Positions 1 through 8,266 of a stretch of DNA of 64,000 nt are shown in pieces. The position numbers and the translations under genes are program-made. Below the pieces are notes generated by a model that had not been told where the DNA came from, made no database searches, and worked only from the letters and a program-made list of their open reading frames with translations. The DNA is taken from the NCBI GenBank assembly GCA_045634365.1, contig JAZRAC010000016.1:85150-149149 (forward strand), given 5' to 3'. This stretch comes from HGM04593 sp045634365. Its GTDB lineage: Bacteria; Bacteroidota; Bacteroidia; Bacteroidales; Bacteroidaceae. Each line of letters starts with the position of its first letter. Position 1 is the stretch's first letter.

Positions 1-434
1 CTATGGAACGCAATACAGGCCTCACAGTGCGCCCTGTTTGCAAGTGAGCGATTAGCGAGCGTTTTATCGCCCGTTGGGGCAGAGATTTCTCCTCCCTCTC
101 GGTTATCGAAATGACAAACGTTTGTATAATATTTGCCGTAGGGGCGCACCGGCGTGTGCGCCCTTTTTTATGGTTGTTTTTCTTAAACTCCTCCTCTTTT
201 TAAAGACTCCCTTCCGGCTACCGCCGTACTCCTCCTCCGTTAGAGGAGGGGAACCGCTTGCGGTGGAGGAGTTGCGCTTCTTGTTGCGTGTATCTTTTAA
301 ACTCCCTCCGAAATTTACAGGTAAATTTCTCGTCCCTCTACGAGAGGGACAGTTGTTTTTTTGTCTTTCTTTTTTTGGGGACAGACACATCGGTCTGCCC
401 CTACATTGAAGGTGTTTTTCTATCCATTAATATC
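1..434. repeat. Hairpin-rich intergenic repeat cluster, locus 1
   Basis: No credible gene lies here. The stretch is a chain of short palindromic modules: a GC-rich hairpin at 141-163 (GGGCGCAC paired with GTGCGCCC), a pyrimidine/purine palindrome at 228-272 (ACTCCTCC paired with GGAGGAGT), an AAATTTAC/GTAAATTT pair near 311-330, GTCCCTCT/AGAGGGAC near 333-351, and GGGGACAGAC/GTCTGCCCC at 377-401. The same modules in the same order recur at 46.9-47.5 kb and in part at 48.7-49.0 kb. Apparent open frames here are translations of the repeat. Confidence 0.85.
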
Positions 435-1376
435 TTATCGCTCGGCTCTCATAGGATTGGAAAGAAAATCCTCGTAGGAGAGGCGGATGCCCTCTTCAAG
501 CTCGGTGGTGTAACGCCACCCCATTGCCGCGCTTTTAGAAACATCGAGCAACTTGCGGGGAGTGCCGTTGGGCTTTGTGGTATCCCACAGAATAGCACCA
601 TCGTAGCCCACCACCTTCGCTACAAGCTCGGTAAGGTGCTTTATGCTCACCTCCTTGCCTGTGCCGGCGTTCACCGTTTCGTTGCCGCTGTAATTGTTCA
701 TAAGAAAAACGCACAGATTGGCAAGGTCGTCAACATAGAGAAATTCACGCATAGGAGTGCCGTCGCCCCAGCAGGTAACTTCGCGGGCACCGGCCTCTTT
801 TGCCTCGTGGAAACGGCGTATGAGCGCGGGAAGCACGTGGCTGTGTGTGGGGTGATAGTTGTCGTTGGGGCCGTAGAGGTTGGTGGGCATCACACTTATA
901 TAATCGGTACCATATTGACGATTAAGATATTCGCAATATTTAAGGCCCGAAATTTTGGCAAGGGCGTATGCCTCGTTGGTGGGTTCAAGCTCCGAGGTTA
1001 GCAGGCAGCTCTCTTTCATTGGTTGCGGAGCCATACGGGGGTAGATGCACGATGAGCCAAGAAATTCGAGCTTTTTGCAGCCGTTGCGCCACGCAGCGTT
1101 TATCACATTCATTTCGAGCATCATATTCTCGTACATAAAATCGGCAAGGGCTGTGTGGTTGGCCACAATACCGCCCACTTTGGCCGCGGCGAGAAAGACA
1201 TATTCGGGCTTTTCGTCTGCAAAGAACCGCTCCACCTGCTCCTGACGGCAAAGGTCAAGCTCGGCGTGCGTGCGGGTTATTATATTTGTGTAACCTTGGC
1301 GTTGAAGCTCGCGCACTATGGCCGAGCCTACCATTCCACGGTGGCCCGCCACATATATTTTTGCCTCTTTTTCCAT
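435..1376 (-). CDS. fcl: GDP-L-fucose synthase
   Basis: This enzyme carries out the epimerisation and NADPH-dependent reduction that turn GDP-4-keto-6-deoxymannose into GDP-L-fucose, the donor for fucosylated surface polysaccharides and glycoproteins. The 313 residues match the usual family length. An N-terminal Rossmann motif (VAGHRGMVGSAIV, residues 9-21) and the short-chain dehydrogenase Tyr-Lys pair in YALAK (near residue 137) are visible, together with the family-typical SSCIYP segment. It lies 7 bp downstream of the GDP-mannose 4,6-dehydratase gene on the same strand, so the two consecutive steps of the pathway are co-transcribed. The start at 1376 gives an N-terminus that reaches the Rossmann strand directly. 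Confidence 0.95.
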   Translation of the reverse strand: MEKEAKIYVAGHRGMVGSAIVRELQRQGYTNIITRTHAELDLCRQEQVERFFADEKPEYVFLAAAKVGGIVANHTALADFMYENMMLEMNVINAAWRNGCKKLEFLGSSCIYPRMAPQPMKESCLLTSELEPTNEAYALAKISGLKYCEYLNRQYGTDYISVMPTNLYGPNDNYHPTHSHVLPALIRRFHEAKEAGAREVTCWGDGTPMREFLYVDDLANLCVFLMNNYSGNETVNAGTGKEVSIKHLTELVAKVVGYDGAILWDTTKPNGTPRKLLDVSKSAAMGWRYTTELEEGIRLSYEDFLSNPMRAER

Positions 1377-1383
1377 AAAATTA

Positions 1384-2472
1384 TTATTTTACAATACCGC
1401 GTTCAAGATACTCGGCAAGATTGGTGCGTATGTGCTCCTCGGCACGTTCCACGGCCACTTTTGCCATATCCGCATCGACCATAATCTTTACAAGCTGTTC
1501 AAACGTGGTGCGTTGCGGGTCCCAACCGAGTTTTTCGCGTGCTTTTGAAGGGTCGCCCCAAAGGTTCACAACATCGGTGGGACGGAAAAAATCGGGCGAC
1601 ACTTCTATGAGCACCTTGCCCGTAGCCTTGTCGATACCCTTTTCATCGGCACCCTCGCCCACAAACTCCAATTCTATTCCCACGTGCTTGAAGGCATAAT
1701 AACAGAAGTCGCGCACCGAATGCTGAACACCCGTGGCAATAACAAAATCCTCGGGCTTTTCATTCTGCAACATAAGCCACATACACTCCACATAATCCTT
1801 TGCGTAACCCCAGTCGCGCAACGAAGAGAGGTTGCCCAGATAGAGTTTATCCTGCTTGCCCTGCGCAATGCGTGCCGCGGCAAGAGTAATTTTGCGAGTA
1901 ACAAAAGTTTCGCCTCGGCGCTCACTCTCGTGGTTGAAGAGAATGCCCGAACAGCAGAACATATTATAGGCCTCGCGATACTCCTTCACAATCCAATGGC
2001 CATAGAGCTTTGCCACGGCGTAGGGGCTGTAAGGGTGGAAAGGGGTATTTTCATTCTGCGGAACCTCCTCCACTTTGCCATAAAGTTCCGAGGTTGATGC
2101 CTGATAGATGCGGCACGTTGATGCAAGGCCCGAAAGGCGCACAGCCTCCAAAATGCGCAACACACCCGTTGCATCGACATTTGCGGTAAACTCGGGAGAG
2201 TCGAAAGAGACCTGTACGTGGCTCTGTGCGGCAAGATTGTAAATTTCATCGGGACGCACCTTGCCAATCACTTGCAGAAGACTCATAGAGTCGCCAAGGT
2301 CGGCATAATGCAAATGGAAACGAGGATTGCCTTCGAGGTGTGCAATGCGTTCGCGAAAATCGACCGACGAACGGCGTATTGTGCCGTGAACATCGTAACC
2401 TTTATTTAAAAGAAATTCCGAAAGGAAGGAACCATCCTGCCCTGTAATACCGGTTATAAGAGCTTTTTTCAT
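1384..2472 (-). CDS. gmd: GDP-mannose 4,6-dehydratase
   Basis: This enzyme converts GDP-D-mannose to GDP-4-keto-6-deoxy-D-mannose, the first committed step of GDP-fucose synthesis, in the cytoplasm. The chosen ATG at 2472 gives 362 residues beginning MKKALITGITGQDGSF, with the NADP-binding GITGQDGS motif at once. A longer frame upstream adds only a hydrophobic stretch translated from the leader and is rejected. The catalytic SPYAVAK motif (Tyr and Lys) and the substrate-binding RRGETFVTRKI segment are present. It is followed after 7 bp by fcl. The upstream hairpin at 2521-2555 separates it from the small lipoprotein gene. Confidence 0.96.
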   Translation of the reverse strand: MKKALITGITGQDGSFLSEFLLNKGYDVHGTIRRSSVDFRERIAHLEGNPRFHLHYADLGDSMSLLQVIGKVRPDEIYNLAAQSHVQVSFDSPEFTANVDATGVLRILEAVRLSGLASTCRIYQASTSELYGKVEEVPQNENTPFHPYSPYAVAKLYGHWIVKEYREAYNMFCCSGILFNHESERRGETFVTRKITLAAARIAQGKQDKLYLGNLSSLRDWGYAKDYVECMWLMLQNEKPEDFVIATGVQHSVRDFCYYAFKHVGIELEFVGEGADEKGIDKATGKVLIEVSPDFFRPTDVVNLWGDPSKAREKLGWDPQRTTFEQLVKIMVDADMAKVAVERAEEHIRTNLAEYLERGIVK

Positions 2473-2520
2473 TTTCTTGTCTGTTAGTAAATTGATTATG
2501 ATGAATACAAAGAAACTATA

Positions 2521-2555
2521 AAAAAAGGTGGCAAACAAATATTGCCACCTTTTTT
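2521..2555 (-). terminator. Rho-independent terminator of the TRL-like gene
   Basis: AAAAAAGGTGGCAA at 2521-2534 pairs with TTGCCACCTTTTTT at 2542-2555. The flanking A and T runs let it work in either direction. It sits 18 bp after the stop of the TRL-like gene and before gmd. Confidence 0.85.
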
Positions 2556-2573
2556 ATGGTAAAAAACGATTGA

Positions 2574-2855
2574 TTACTCACCGTAAACTTTGATTGTACG
2601 TTTCTTAACCAATCCAAAGAAGATGGCCTTGTCGTACATATCCACGTGAGAGATTTTTGTAATATCGGCCCACTTCGCAGCCTGCTGTATACCCGAGCGA
2701 TTACCATTTACGCCAAAGATGTTCAATATCTTAACACTTGTGGTTGTACCGCATTTGCTACCAATAACATTAGATGTTGCTGCAATGGGTGTGGGGATTG
2801 TACAGCAGCTTGCAAACATTGCACAAGCTGCAATTGCTACAAATAACTTTTTCAT
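2574..2855 (-). CDS. Small TRL-like lipoprotein
   Basis: This is a 93-residue protein with an N-terminal signal peptide ending in a lipobox-like Ala-Ser-Cys-Cys near residues 15-18, so it is probably an envelope lipoprotein. The rest (SKCGTTTSVKILNIFG, then AAKWADITKISHVDMYD, ending VYGE) follows the pattern I know from the TRL-like family, in which a conserved VD and a C-terminal YGE recur. The function of that family is unknown. The gene stands alone between a divergent VanZ-like gene and gmd, with its own terminator. A plausible -7 box on the minus strand (GTCTTTGC) lies near 2983-2991, which would leave a leader of over 100 nt. Confidence 0.7.
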   Translation of the reverse strand: MKKLFVAIAACAMFASCCTIPTPIAATSNVIGSKCGTTTSVKILNIFGVNGNRSGIQQAAKWADITKISHVDMYDKAIFFGLVKKRTIKVYGE

Positions 2856-3231
2856 AGTAAATTAAATTAATATCAGATTATTTTTATAATTTTTTCAAAG
2901 ATAAATTATAAAAGAAGAGCAATTACCTCCCATAGGTTAAAAAACGTTAACAATATTACATTTTTTTTCCTTAAAAACGGTCGCAAAGACAAAAGCCTGC
3001 TTGGTTGAAATTTTTTCCGAATAAAATTCAAGAAAATTACATAGTTTCTAAAATATCCAGCGTAGAACAACGGCGATAATTATTAATAAAAGTAAAATAA
3101 GAATACCCCTGCGTTGCCCTTTTGTAAAATAAAGATAAAATCTCATATTAAAAATATTTAAAAACGAAATTCCACCCACTCTCGGGTGTTATATTTGCAC
3201 CATTGTTACAAATTTAGAAAATAAAACCTAT
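2856..3231. other. Divergent intergenic region
   Basis: AT-rich spacer between the TRL-like gene (minus) and the VanZ-like gene (plus). It holds outward promoters; a -7 box TATATTTG for the plus gene is at 3190-3197. I see no RNA gene or repeat here. Confidence 0.5.
3190..3197 (+). promoter_or_regulatory. -7 box of the VanZ-like gene
   Basis: TATATTTG fits the Bacteroides -7 consensus TAnnTTTG exactly and lies 34 bp before the start codon. The -33 element is not clear. Confidence 0.5.
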
Positions 3232-3657
3232 ATGTTCATTGAACGCATCGACAGAATTTTAAAAAGATACCCACTATCACTCGTTATTTTGGCAGCTATT
3301 ATATACCTCTCATTTTTTAAGCCACCAAAAACCGACCTTAACGAAATAAAAAACATCGACAAGCTTGCACACTTGCTTATGTATGGGGGATTTTGTGTTA
3401 TTCTTTGGGCAGAGTACTTTATGTCGCACTCAAAGTCCAATGCAAGAAATATCTTTTGGGGAGCAATAATAGGGCCTATACTTTTCAGCGGAGCGATAGA
3501 GCTGCTTCAAGAACTAACCACCGAGTATCGTGGCGGCGATTGGATGGATTTTCTGTTTAACACGCTGGGAGTGCTTCTGGCAGCATTGTTCAGCATTTAT
3601 GTTACCAAGCCTATTATGAAAAAACACAAATTGCTTAATTGCAACAGAATAGAATAG
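3232..3657 (+). CDS. VanZ-like membrane protein
   Basis: This is a 141-residue protein with four likely membrane segments (about residues 12-32, 45-62, 78-98 and 104-125). Its pattern IDKLAHLLMYGGF, followed by GAIELLQ and GDWMDFLFNTLGVLL, is that of the VanZ-like family: an Asp-Lys-x-x-His in the second segment, Glu-x-x-Gln, and Asp-x-x-x-Asn in the last. VanZ itself gives low-level teicoplanin resistance, but most family members have no assigned role, so no resistance function should be read from this. It converges with the CYTH gene, 2 bp away, and has its own upstream promoter. Confidence 0.85.
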   Translation: MFIERIDRILKRYPLSLVILAAIIYLSFFKPPKTDLNEIKNIDKLAHLLMYGGFCVILWAEYFMSHSKSNARNIFWGAIIGPILFSGAIELLQELTTEYRGGDWMDFLFNTLGVLLAALFSIYVTKPIMKKHKLLNCNRIE

Positions 3658-3659
3658 TT

Positions 3660-4136
3660 CTACTTTTCCCACAATTTATAGGGGAAGCGCGACAGATGCC
3701 CGTTGTAATATTTTGCCTCGCCTGTAACCTCGCTCCCAAGGAAGGGTGGACGCTCAAATTCCTCGTCAAGAGCCGACAACTCAACCTCGGCTACCACAAG
3801 CCCCTCATTGTCTCCATAGAATTCATCTACCTCAAAAGTGTGTGCGCCACACTTCACAAGATAGCGGCACTTGTCGATTATACCTCCGTGACACAGTTTC
3901 ATAAGTTCCCAGGCCTCGGCCACGGGAATTTCGCGTTCCCACTCGTAACGGCTCAACCCCCCGTCGAGCGATGGGCCCTTCACCGTGAGGTAACCCTTTT
4001 CGCCTCGCACACGCACACGCACGGAGTTACCGCCTTGACGGCAAATGTAGCCCTGCGCAATGCGGTCGCAGCTATATGCCTGTTGCTTATAGCTGTCGTC
4101 GGTAACAAGGAACTTACGCTCAATCTCCAAAGACAT
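3660..4136 (-). CDS. CYTH domain protein (triphosphate tunnel family)
   Basis: A 158-residue cytoplasmic protein that opens with LEIERKFLV, the Glu-x-Glu-x-Lys signature of the CYTH/triphosphate tunnel metalloenzyme fold. Alternating charged strands follow (RVRVRGEKGYLTVKG, YEWEREIP, CRYLVKCG, EVDEFYGDNEGLVVAEVEL), giving the Arg/Lys/Glu-lined tunnel. Single-domain bacterial members of about this length are usually inorganic triphosphatases; adenylate cyclase activity is known only for a minority. It starts 2 bp after the end of prfB on the same strand, so it is probably co-transcribed with it. The substrate cannot be told from the sequence. Confidence 0.88.
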   Translation of the reverse strand: MSLEIERKFLVTDDSYKQQAYSCDRIAQGYICRQGGNSVRVRVRGEKGYLTVKGPSLDGGLSRYEWEREIPVAEAWELMKLCHGGIIDKCRYLVKCGAHTFEVDEFYGDNEGLVVAEVELSALDEEFERPPFLGSEVTGEAKYYNGHLSRFPYKLWEK

Positions 4137-4138
4137 TT

Positions 4139-5254
4139 TTATTCGCCCTCCTCGGCAAATTCCATAAGATAGGATTTTATAAAACCATCTATCTTGCCAT
4201 CCATCACTCCGCCAACATCGGAAGTTTGGTAATTGGTACGATGGTCCTTAACGCGACGGTCGTCGAATACATAGGAGCGTATCTGCGAGCCCCACTCGAT
4301 TTTCTTTTTGCCGGCCTCTATTTTATCCTTCTCGCGCTGACGGCGTTTCAACTCCTTGTCGTAGAGCATAGAGCGCAACAATGCCAAGGCTTTCTCCTTG
4401 TTTTTAGGCTGGTCGCGTGTTTCGGTATTTTCTATGAGAATCTCCTCTTGCTCGCCTGTGTCGGGATCGGTAAACATATAGCGCAGACGCACGCCCGACT
4501 CCACCTTGTTCACATTCTGGCCACCGGCACCGCCACTGCGGAATGTGTCCCACGATATTTTTGCCGTTTCAATGACAACCTCTATACTATCGTCGACCAA
4601 CGGCGTTACAAACACCGATGCAAAAGAGGTCATACGCTTGCCTTGTGCATTGTAGGGCGACACACGCACCAAGCGATGAACACCATTCTCGCCTTTTAGG
4701 TAACCATAGGCAAAGGGGCCGTCTATCTGTATTGTGGCGGTTTTTATTCCTGCCTCGTCGCCCTCCTGCAAGTTAATGGTGGATGCCTTGTATTTATTCG
4801 ATTCGGCCCAACGCAGATACATACGCATAAGCATAGAGGCCCAATCCTGACTCTCGGTACCGCCGGCACCAGAATTTATTTTAAGCACACAGCTCATTCC
4901 GTCGGCCTCGCCACGAAGCATATTTTTAAGTTCAAGCTCCTCTATGGCTGCAAGAGCGCGAGCATAAGCATCGTCAACCTCGGCCTCGGTAACCATTTCG
5001 TCGCGATAGAACTCCATTGCAATCTCAACCTCCTCGGTGCGGTTGTTAACCTCTTTGTAGCCCTCTATCCAAGCTTGCAGGCTCTTTACTTTTTTCATTT
5101 GAGCCTCGGCCTCTTTGGCATTATCCCAAAAACCGGGAGCCTGTGTGCGCAGTTGCTCCTCCTCCACCTGAATAATCTTCTCGTCGATAGACAAATACTG
5201 TTTCAGCGCAGCTGTGCGCTCTTTAATATCTTTTAATTGGTCGGCTGTTATCAT
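4139..5254 (-). CDS. prfB: Peptide chain release factor 2
   Basis: RF2 recognises UGA and UAA stop codons and releases the finished polypeptide. The ATG at 5254 (MITADQLKDIKER) gives 371 residues, the usual length; an upstream extension of the frame is rejected. The GGQ peptidyl-release motif is present (SGGAGGQNVNK). The stop-recognition tripeptide reads Ser-Pro-Tyr (SPYNAQGKR) where the textbook motif is Ser-Pro-Phe. The autoregulatory +1 frameshift site found in many prfB genes is absent: the codons there are TAT TTG TCT ATC GAC with no in-frame UGA. A -7 box (TATCTTTG, minus) lies at 5276-5283. The CYTH gene follows after 2 bp. Confidence 0.96.
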   Translation of the reverse strand: MITADQLKDIKERTAALKQYLSIDEKIIQVEEEQLRTQAPGFWDNAKEAEAQMKKVKSLQAWIEGYKEVNNRTEEVEIAMEFYRDEMVTEAEVDDAYARALAAIEELELKNMLRGEADGMSCVLKINSGAGGTESQDWASMLMRMYLRWAESNKYKASTINLQEGDEAGIKTATIQIDGPFAYGYLKGENGVHRLVRVSPYNAQGKRMTSFASVFVTPLVDDSIEVVIETAKISWDTFRSGGAGGQNVNKVESGVRLRYMFTDPDTGEQEEILIENTETRDQPKNKEKALALLRSMLYDKELKRRQREKDKIEAGKKKIEWGSQIRSYVFDDRRVKDHRTNYQTSDVGGVMDGKIDGFIKSYLMEFAEEGE

Positions 5255-5275
5255 TGTTATTCTATTTTCCGGATG

Positions 5276-5283
5276 CAAAGATA
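5276..5283 (-). promoter_or_regulatory. -7 box of prfB
   Basis: On the minus strand this reads TATCTTTG, an exact TAnnTTTG match, 21 bp upstream of the prfB start codon. Confidence 0.55.
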
Positions 5284-5350
5284 ATAATATTATCACGCTC
5301 CGCAAAATTAAGGCCCCTGCAAGAAACAAAGATAATCGGGCCGAATGTAC

Positions 5351-5381
5351 TTGCAGTAAAGAGAATTATCTTGTAAATTTG
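5351..5381 (+). promoter_or_regulatory. Promoter of the M20 deacylase gene
   Basis: TTG at 5351-5353 and TAAATTTG at 5374-5381 are separated by 20 bp, which fits Bacteroides -33/-7 spacing. The start codon follows 21 bp later. Confidence 0.5.
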
Positions 5382-5402
5382 CCGAAACTTCTTCGAGCAC
5401 CT

Positions 5403-6476
5403 ATGAAAATAAACGACAAACATACAGCACAGGCTGTGGAACTGTTGAAACTCCTTGTAAGCACCCCGTCGGTGAGCCGCGAAGAGAGCGAGGCTGCCGA
5501 CAAACTGCAACTGTTTATTGAAAATACTGCACCGGTGGCAATAGATATTCATCGCCACCTGAACAATATATGGTGCATTGCTCCGGGGTTCGACGCATCG
5601 CGACCCACCCTTCTGCTCGATGCACACATTGACACAGTGAAGCCTGTTGCCGGATGGAGCACCCATCCTTTTACTCCCATAGTGAAGGATGATGCAATAT
5701 ACGGCCTTGGGACAAACGACGACGGAGCCTCGCTTGTAACCCTGCTTCAACTGTTTTATCTCATTTGCCAAAAGCCTCAACAATATAACACAATTTTCCT
5801 TGCATCGGCCGAAGAGGAGGTGAGCGGAAAGAGCGGCATTGAGGCTGTACTGCCACTGCTGCCACCTATTACCTGTGCGATAGTGGGAGAGCCCACGGGA
5901 ATGCAGCCCGCCATTGCAGAAAAGGGGTTAATGGTGCTCGACTGTGCGGCTCACGGAGTTTCGGGGCACGCCGCACGCAACATAGGGGTAAACGCCATCT
6001 ACAAGGCTATGCAGGATATTGAGTGGTTCCGCAGTTATAAATTCCCCTATTCATCGGAACTTTTGGGCGATGTAAAAATGAGTGTGACACAGATAAATGC
6101 CGGCACACAGCATAATGTAATTCCCGATGAGTGTACCTTTGTGGTAGATGTACGCAGCAACGAGTGCTATTCCAACAAAGAGCTTTTGGAGATAATAACC
6201 AACAGTGTGGAGTGCGAGGTTAAAGCTCGCTCCACAAGGCTTAATTCCTCGTCGATTCCCGAGGAGCATCCGTTGGTGCAACGCGCCATTCAATTGGGAA
6301 GAGTGCCTTTCGGCTCGCCCACTCTATCGAACCAAGCATTGCTCGATTTTCCCACCCTGAAAATGGGACCGGGCGAGTCGGTACGCTCGCACACTGCCGG
6401 AGAATTTATAAGGATTGAAGAGATACGCGAAGGATTGGAGATTTTTGTAAAAATGGTCGACGGGCTTAAATTATGA
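5403..6476 (+). CDS. M20 family metallo-deacylase (ArgE-like)
   Basis: This is a zinc-dependent amidohydrolase of the ArgE/DapE/carboxypeptidase group, 357 residues from the ATG at 5403. The frame stays open further upstream, but that part overlaps the prfB promoter and is not protein-like. Metal and catalytic residues are visible: His and Asp in LLLDAHIDTVKP, Asp in YGLGTNDDGAS, Glu-Glu in ASAEEEVSGKSG, and His in VRSHTAGEFI. A dimerisation domain (from AEKGLMVLDCAAHG) interrupts the catalytic fold as in the family. In Bacteroidetes the related enzyme acts on N-succinyl- or N-acetyl-ornithine in arginine synthesis; that is the likely role, inferred only from family resemblance. It overlaps convergent ybeY by 6 bp. 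Confidence 0.82.
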   Translation: MKINDKHTAQAVELLKLLVSTPSVSREESEAADKLQLFIENTAPVAIDIHRHLNNIWCIAPGFDASRPTLLLDAHIDTVKPVAGWSTHPFTPIVKDDAIYGLGTNDDGASLVTLLQLFYLICQKPQQYNTIFLASAEEEVSGKSGIEAVLPLLPPITCAIVGEPTGMQPAIAEKGLMVLDCAAHGVSGHAARNIGVNAIYKAMQDIEWFRSYKFPYSSELLGDVKMSVTQINAGTQHNVIPDECTFVVDVRSNECYSNKELLEIITNSVECEVKARSTRLNSSSIPEEHPLVQRAIQLGRVPFGSPTLSNQALLDFPTLKMGPGESVRSHTAGEFIRIEEIREGLEIFVKMVDGLKL

Positions 6477-6890
6477 CCCCTGTCGCATCGCAAGCGCTTT
6501 ATTCTCACACTCCTCCATTATTTCGCGCTCACCCTCGCCCTTGTCGTTTATTCCGCACAAATGCAGTATGCCGTGGATAATTACGCGGTGAAGTTCCTGC
6601 TCGTAGGTGGCACCCACAAGCTCGCTGTTGCTCTTTACCGTGTCGAGAGAGATAAAGAGGTCGCCGCTTATTGTGTCGCCCTCACAATAGTCGAAGGTTA
6701 TAATATCGGTGTAATAATCGTGTTGCAAATACTCCTTGTTTACCTCTAAAATTTTCTCGTCGTTGCAGAATATATAGGCAATATCTCCCACTTTTTTCCC
6801 ATAAGAGGCAGCAACGCTTTTTATCCACGCAGTTGTTTCGCGACGCTTGATTGCGGGCATCTTTACGCCCTCTGTCTGATAGCTTATCAT
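6471..6890 (-). CDS. ybeY: Endoribonuclease YbeY (rRNA maturation factor)
   Basis: YbeY is a metal-dependent single-strand endoribonuclease involved in 16S rRNA 3'-end maturation and ribosome quality control. The ATG at 6890 gives 139 residues. The hallmark HxxxHxxxxxH zinc site is visible as HRVIIHGILHLCG, with a downstream His replaced by Asn (GINDKGEGE); the family usually reads HGxLHLxGYDH, so the third ligand, often His after Asp, is altered here. The FNxxYLxxDxxTDIITF-type core appears as NKEYLQHDYYTDIITF. It begins 11 bp after the SpmAB-like gene and is probably in its operon. Confidence 0.9.
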   Translation of the reverse strand: MISYQTEGVKMPAIKRRETTAWIKSVAASYGKKVGDIAYIFCNDEKILEVNKEYLQHDYYTDIITFDYCEGDTISGDLFISLDTVKSNSELVGATYEQELHRVIIHGILHLCGINDKGEGEREIMEECENKALAMRQGS

Positions 6891-6901
6891 AATTAAAAAA
6901 C

Positions 6902-8137
6902 TTAATTTCCAAAAAATATGTAACCAACGATTATTGCCGCTATTATACCTGCTGCATCGGCCATAAGGCCGCAAGCAACCGCGTGACGGGTTTTTCTAAT
7001 ACCCACACTGCCAAAATAGACGGCAAGAATATAAAATGTAGTGTCGGTGGCTCCTTGAAAAAGACAGGCGAGGCGACCGGCAAAAGAGTCGGCACCGTAT
7101 GTTGTCATTGCATCAATCATCATTCCTCGCGCACCACTGCCACTCAAAGGCTTCATAATAGCCGTGGGTAATGCTCCGACAAAATCGCTGCCCACACCCA
7201 CCTGTTCGGCACACCACGCTACGGCACCCATAATAACATCCATTCCTCCCGAGGCGCGAAACACGCCCACTGCAACCAATATTGCCACAAGATAGGGAAT
7301 TATGCGCACGGCGGTGGAAAAACCATCCTTCGCACCCTCTATAAAAGCATCGTACACATTTATTCTGGCAAGCAGGCCGGCTACAATGAATATTATTATC
7401 ACCGAGAAGAGAATTATATTGGCAAGCGAGGTTGAAACAATCTCAATATGCACCTGCGACAGTTGCATCATTCCCCAAGTGCCTGCCGCAACAAACACTA
7501 TTATGGAGAGGAGGAAAAGCATCATTGTGCGATTAAACAGGTTAATACGCTGGTAGACACTTGTGACTATAAGCCCCACCACAGTGGATACGGTGGTGGC
7601 TATGAGAATGGGAATAAAAACATCGGTGGGGTTGGCGGCACCAAGCTGCGCCCTGTAAAGAAGTACACTCACAGGAATGAGCGTGAGCCCCGATGTATTG
7701 AGCACAAGGAACATAATCATTGGATTGCTTGCCGTATCCTTTTTACTGTTAATATCCTGTAACTCCTGCATTGCTTTCAGGCCCATAGGGGTAGCTGCAT
7801 TGTCGAGCCCCAAGAGGTTGGCCGAAAAATTCATAAACATTGTGCCCATAGCCGGATGCCCTTTGGGAATATCGGGGAAAATTTTGCAAAGAACGGGGCT
7901 TAACAGCCGTGCAAGAGCCGCCACAAGGCCGCCACGCTCGCCTATCTTCATAATTCCCATCCACAGAGAAAGAACACCGGTGAGGCCAAGCGATATTTCA
8001 AAAGCCGTGCGTGCAGTGTCGAAGGTAGATGTCATTATGGCCGGAAAAGCCGTTACATCGCCCGCAAAAACCAATTTACAGAGAGCTATTGCAAATGCTA
8101 TCAAGAAAAAAGCTACCCAAATGTAGTTAAGAACCAT
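6902..8137 (-). CDS. SpmA-SpmB fusion, nucleoside recognition (Gate) membrane protein
   Basis: This is a 411-residue inner-membrane protein with about ten hydrophobic segments. It joins two nucleoside-recognition (Gate) domains end to end: an SpmA-like half (MGTMFMNFSANLLGLDNAATP, about residues 95-115) and an SpmB-like half (from VYDAFIEGAKDGFSTAVRI through KPLSGSGARGMMID and FQGATDTTFYILAVY). In Bacillus the separate SpmA and SpmB are spore maturation proteins; in non-sporing Bacteroidales the fused form is common and its substrate is unknown. It is the first gene of a probable operon with ybeY. A TATCTTCG box on the minus strand is at 8170-8177. Confidence 0.88.
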   Translation of the reverse strand: MVLNYIWVAFFLIAFAIALCKLVFAGDVTAFPAIMTSTFDTARTAFEISLGLTGVLSLWMGIMKIGERGGLVAALARLLSPVLCKIFPDIPKGHPAMGTMFMNFSANLLGLDNAATPMGLKAMQELQDINSKKDTASNPMIMFLVLNTSGLTLIPVSVLLYRAQLGAANPTDVFIPILIATTVSTVVGLIVTSVYQRINLFNRTMMLFLLSIIVFVAAGTWGMMQLSQVHIEIVSTSLANIILFSVIIIFIVAGLLARINVYDAFIEGAKDGFSTAVRIIPYLVAILVAVGVFRASGGMDVIMGAVAWCAEQVGVGSDFVGALPTAIMKPLSGSGARGMMIDAMTTYGADSFAGRLACLFQGATDTTFYILAVYFGSVGIRKTRHAVACGLMADAAGIIAAIIVGYIFFGN

Positions 8138-8266
8138 ATATATTTTTTTGTTTATTTATTCAAACGATGCGAAGATAATAAAAAGAAAAAAACAACAACT
8201 ATATTGCAATTATTATTATCTTCGCGGATGATAATATTTTGAAACTGCTATTAAGGAGAAAATTAT

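Noticed and set aside
74..1001. Open frames over the repeat block and antisense to fcl
   Set aside because: They translate the hairpin repeats or the antisense of fcl; the composition is not protein-like and the same peptides recur at the other repeat loci.
5160..5220. Programmed +1 frameshift in prfB
   Set aside because: The frame is continuous; the site reads TAT TTG TCT ATC GAC with no in-frame UGA.
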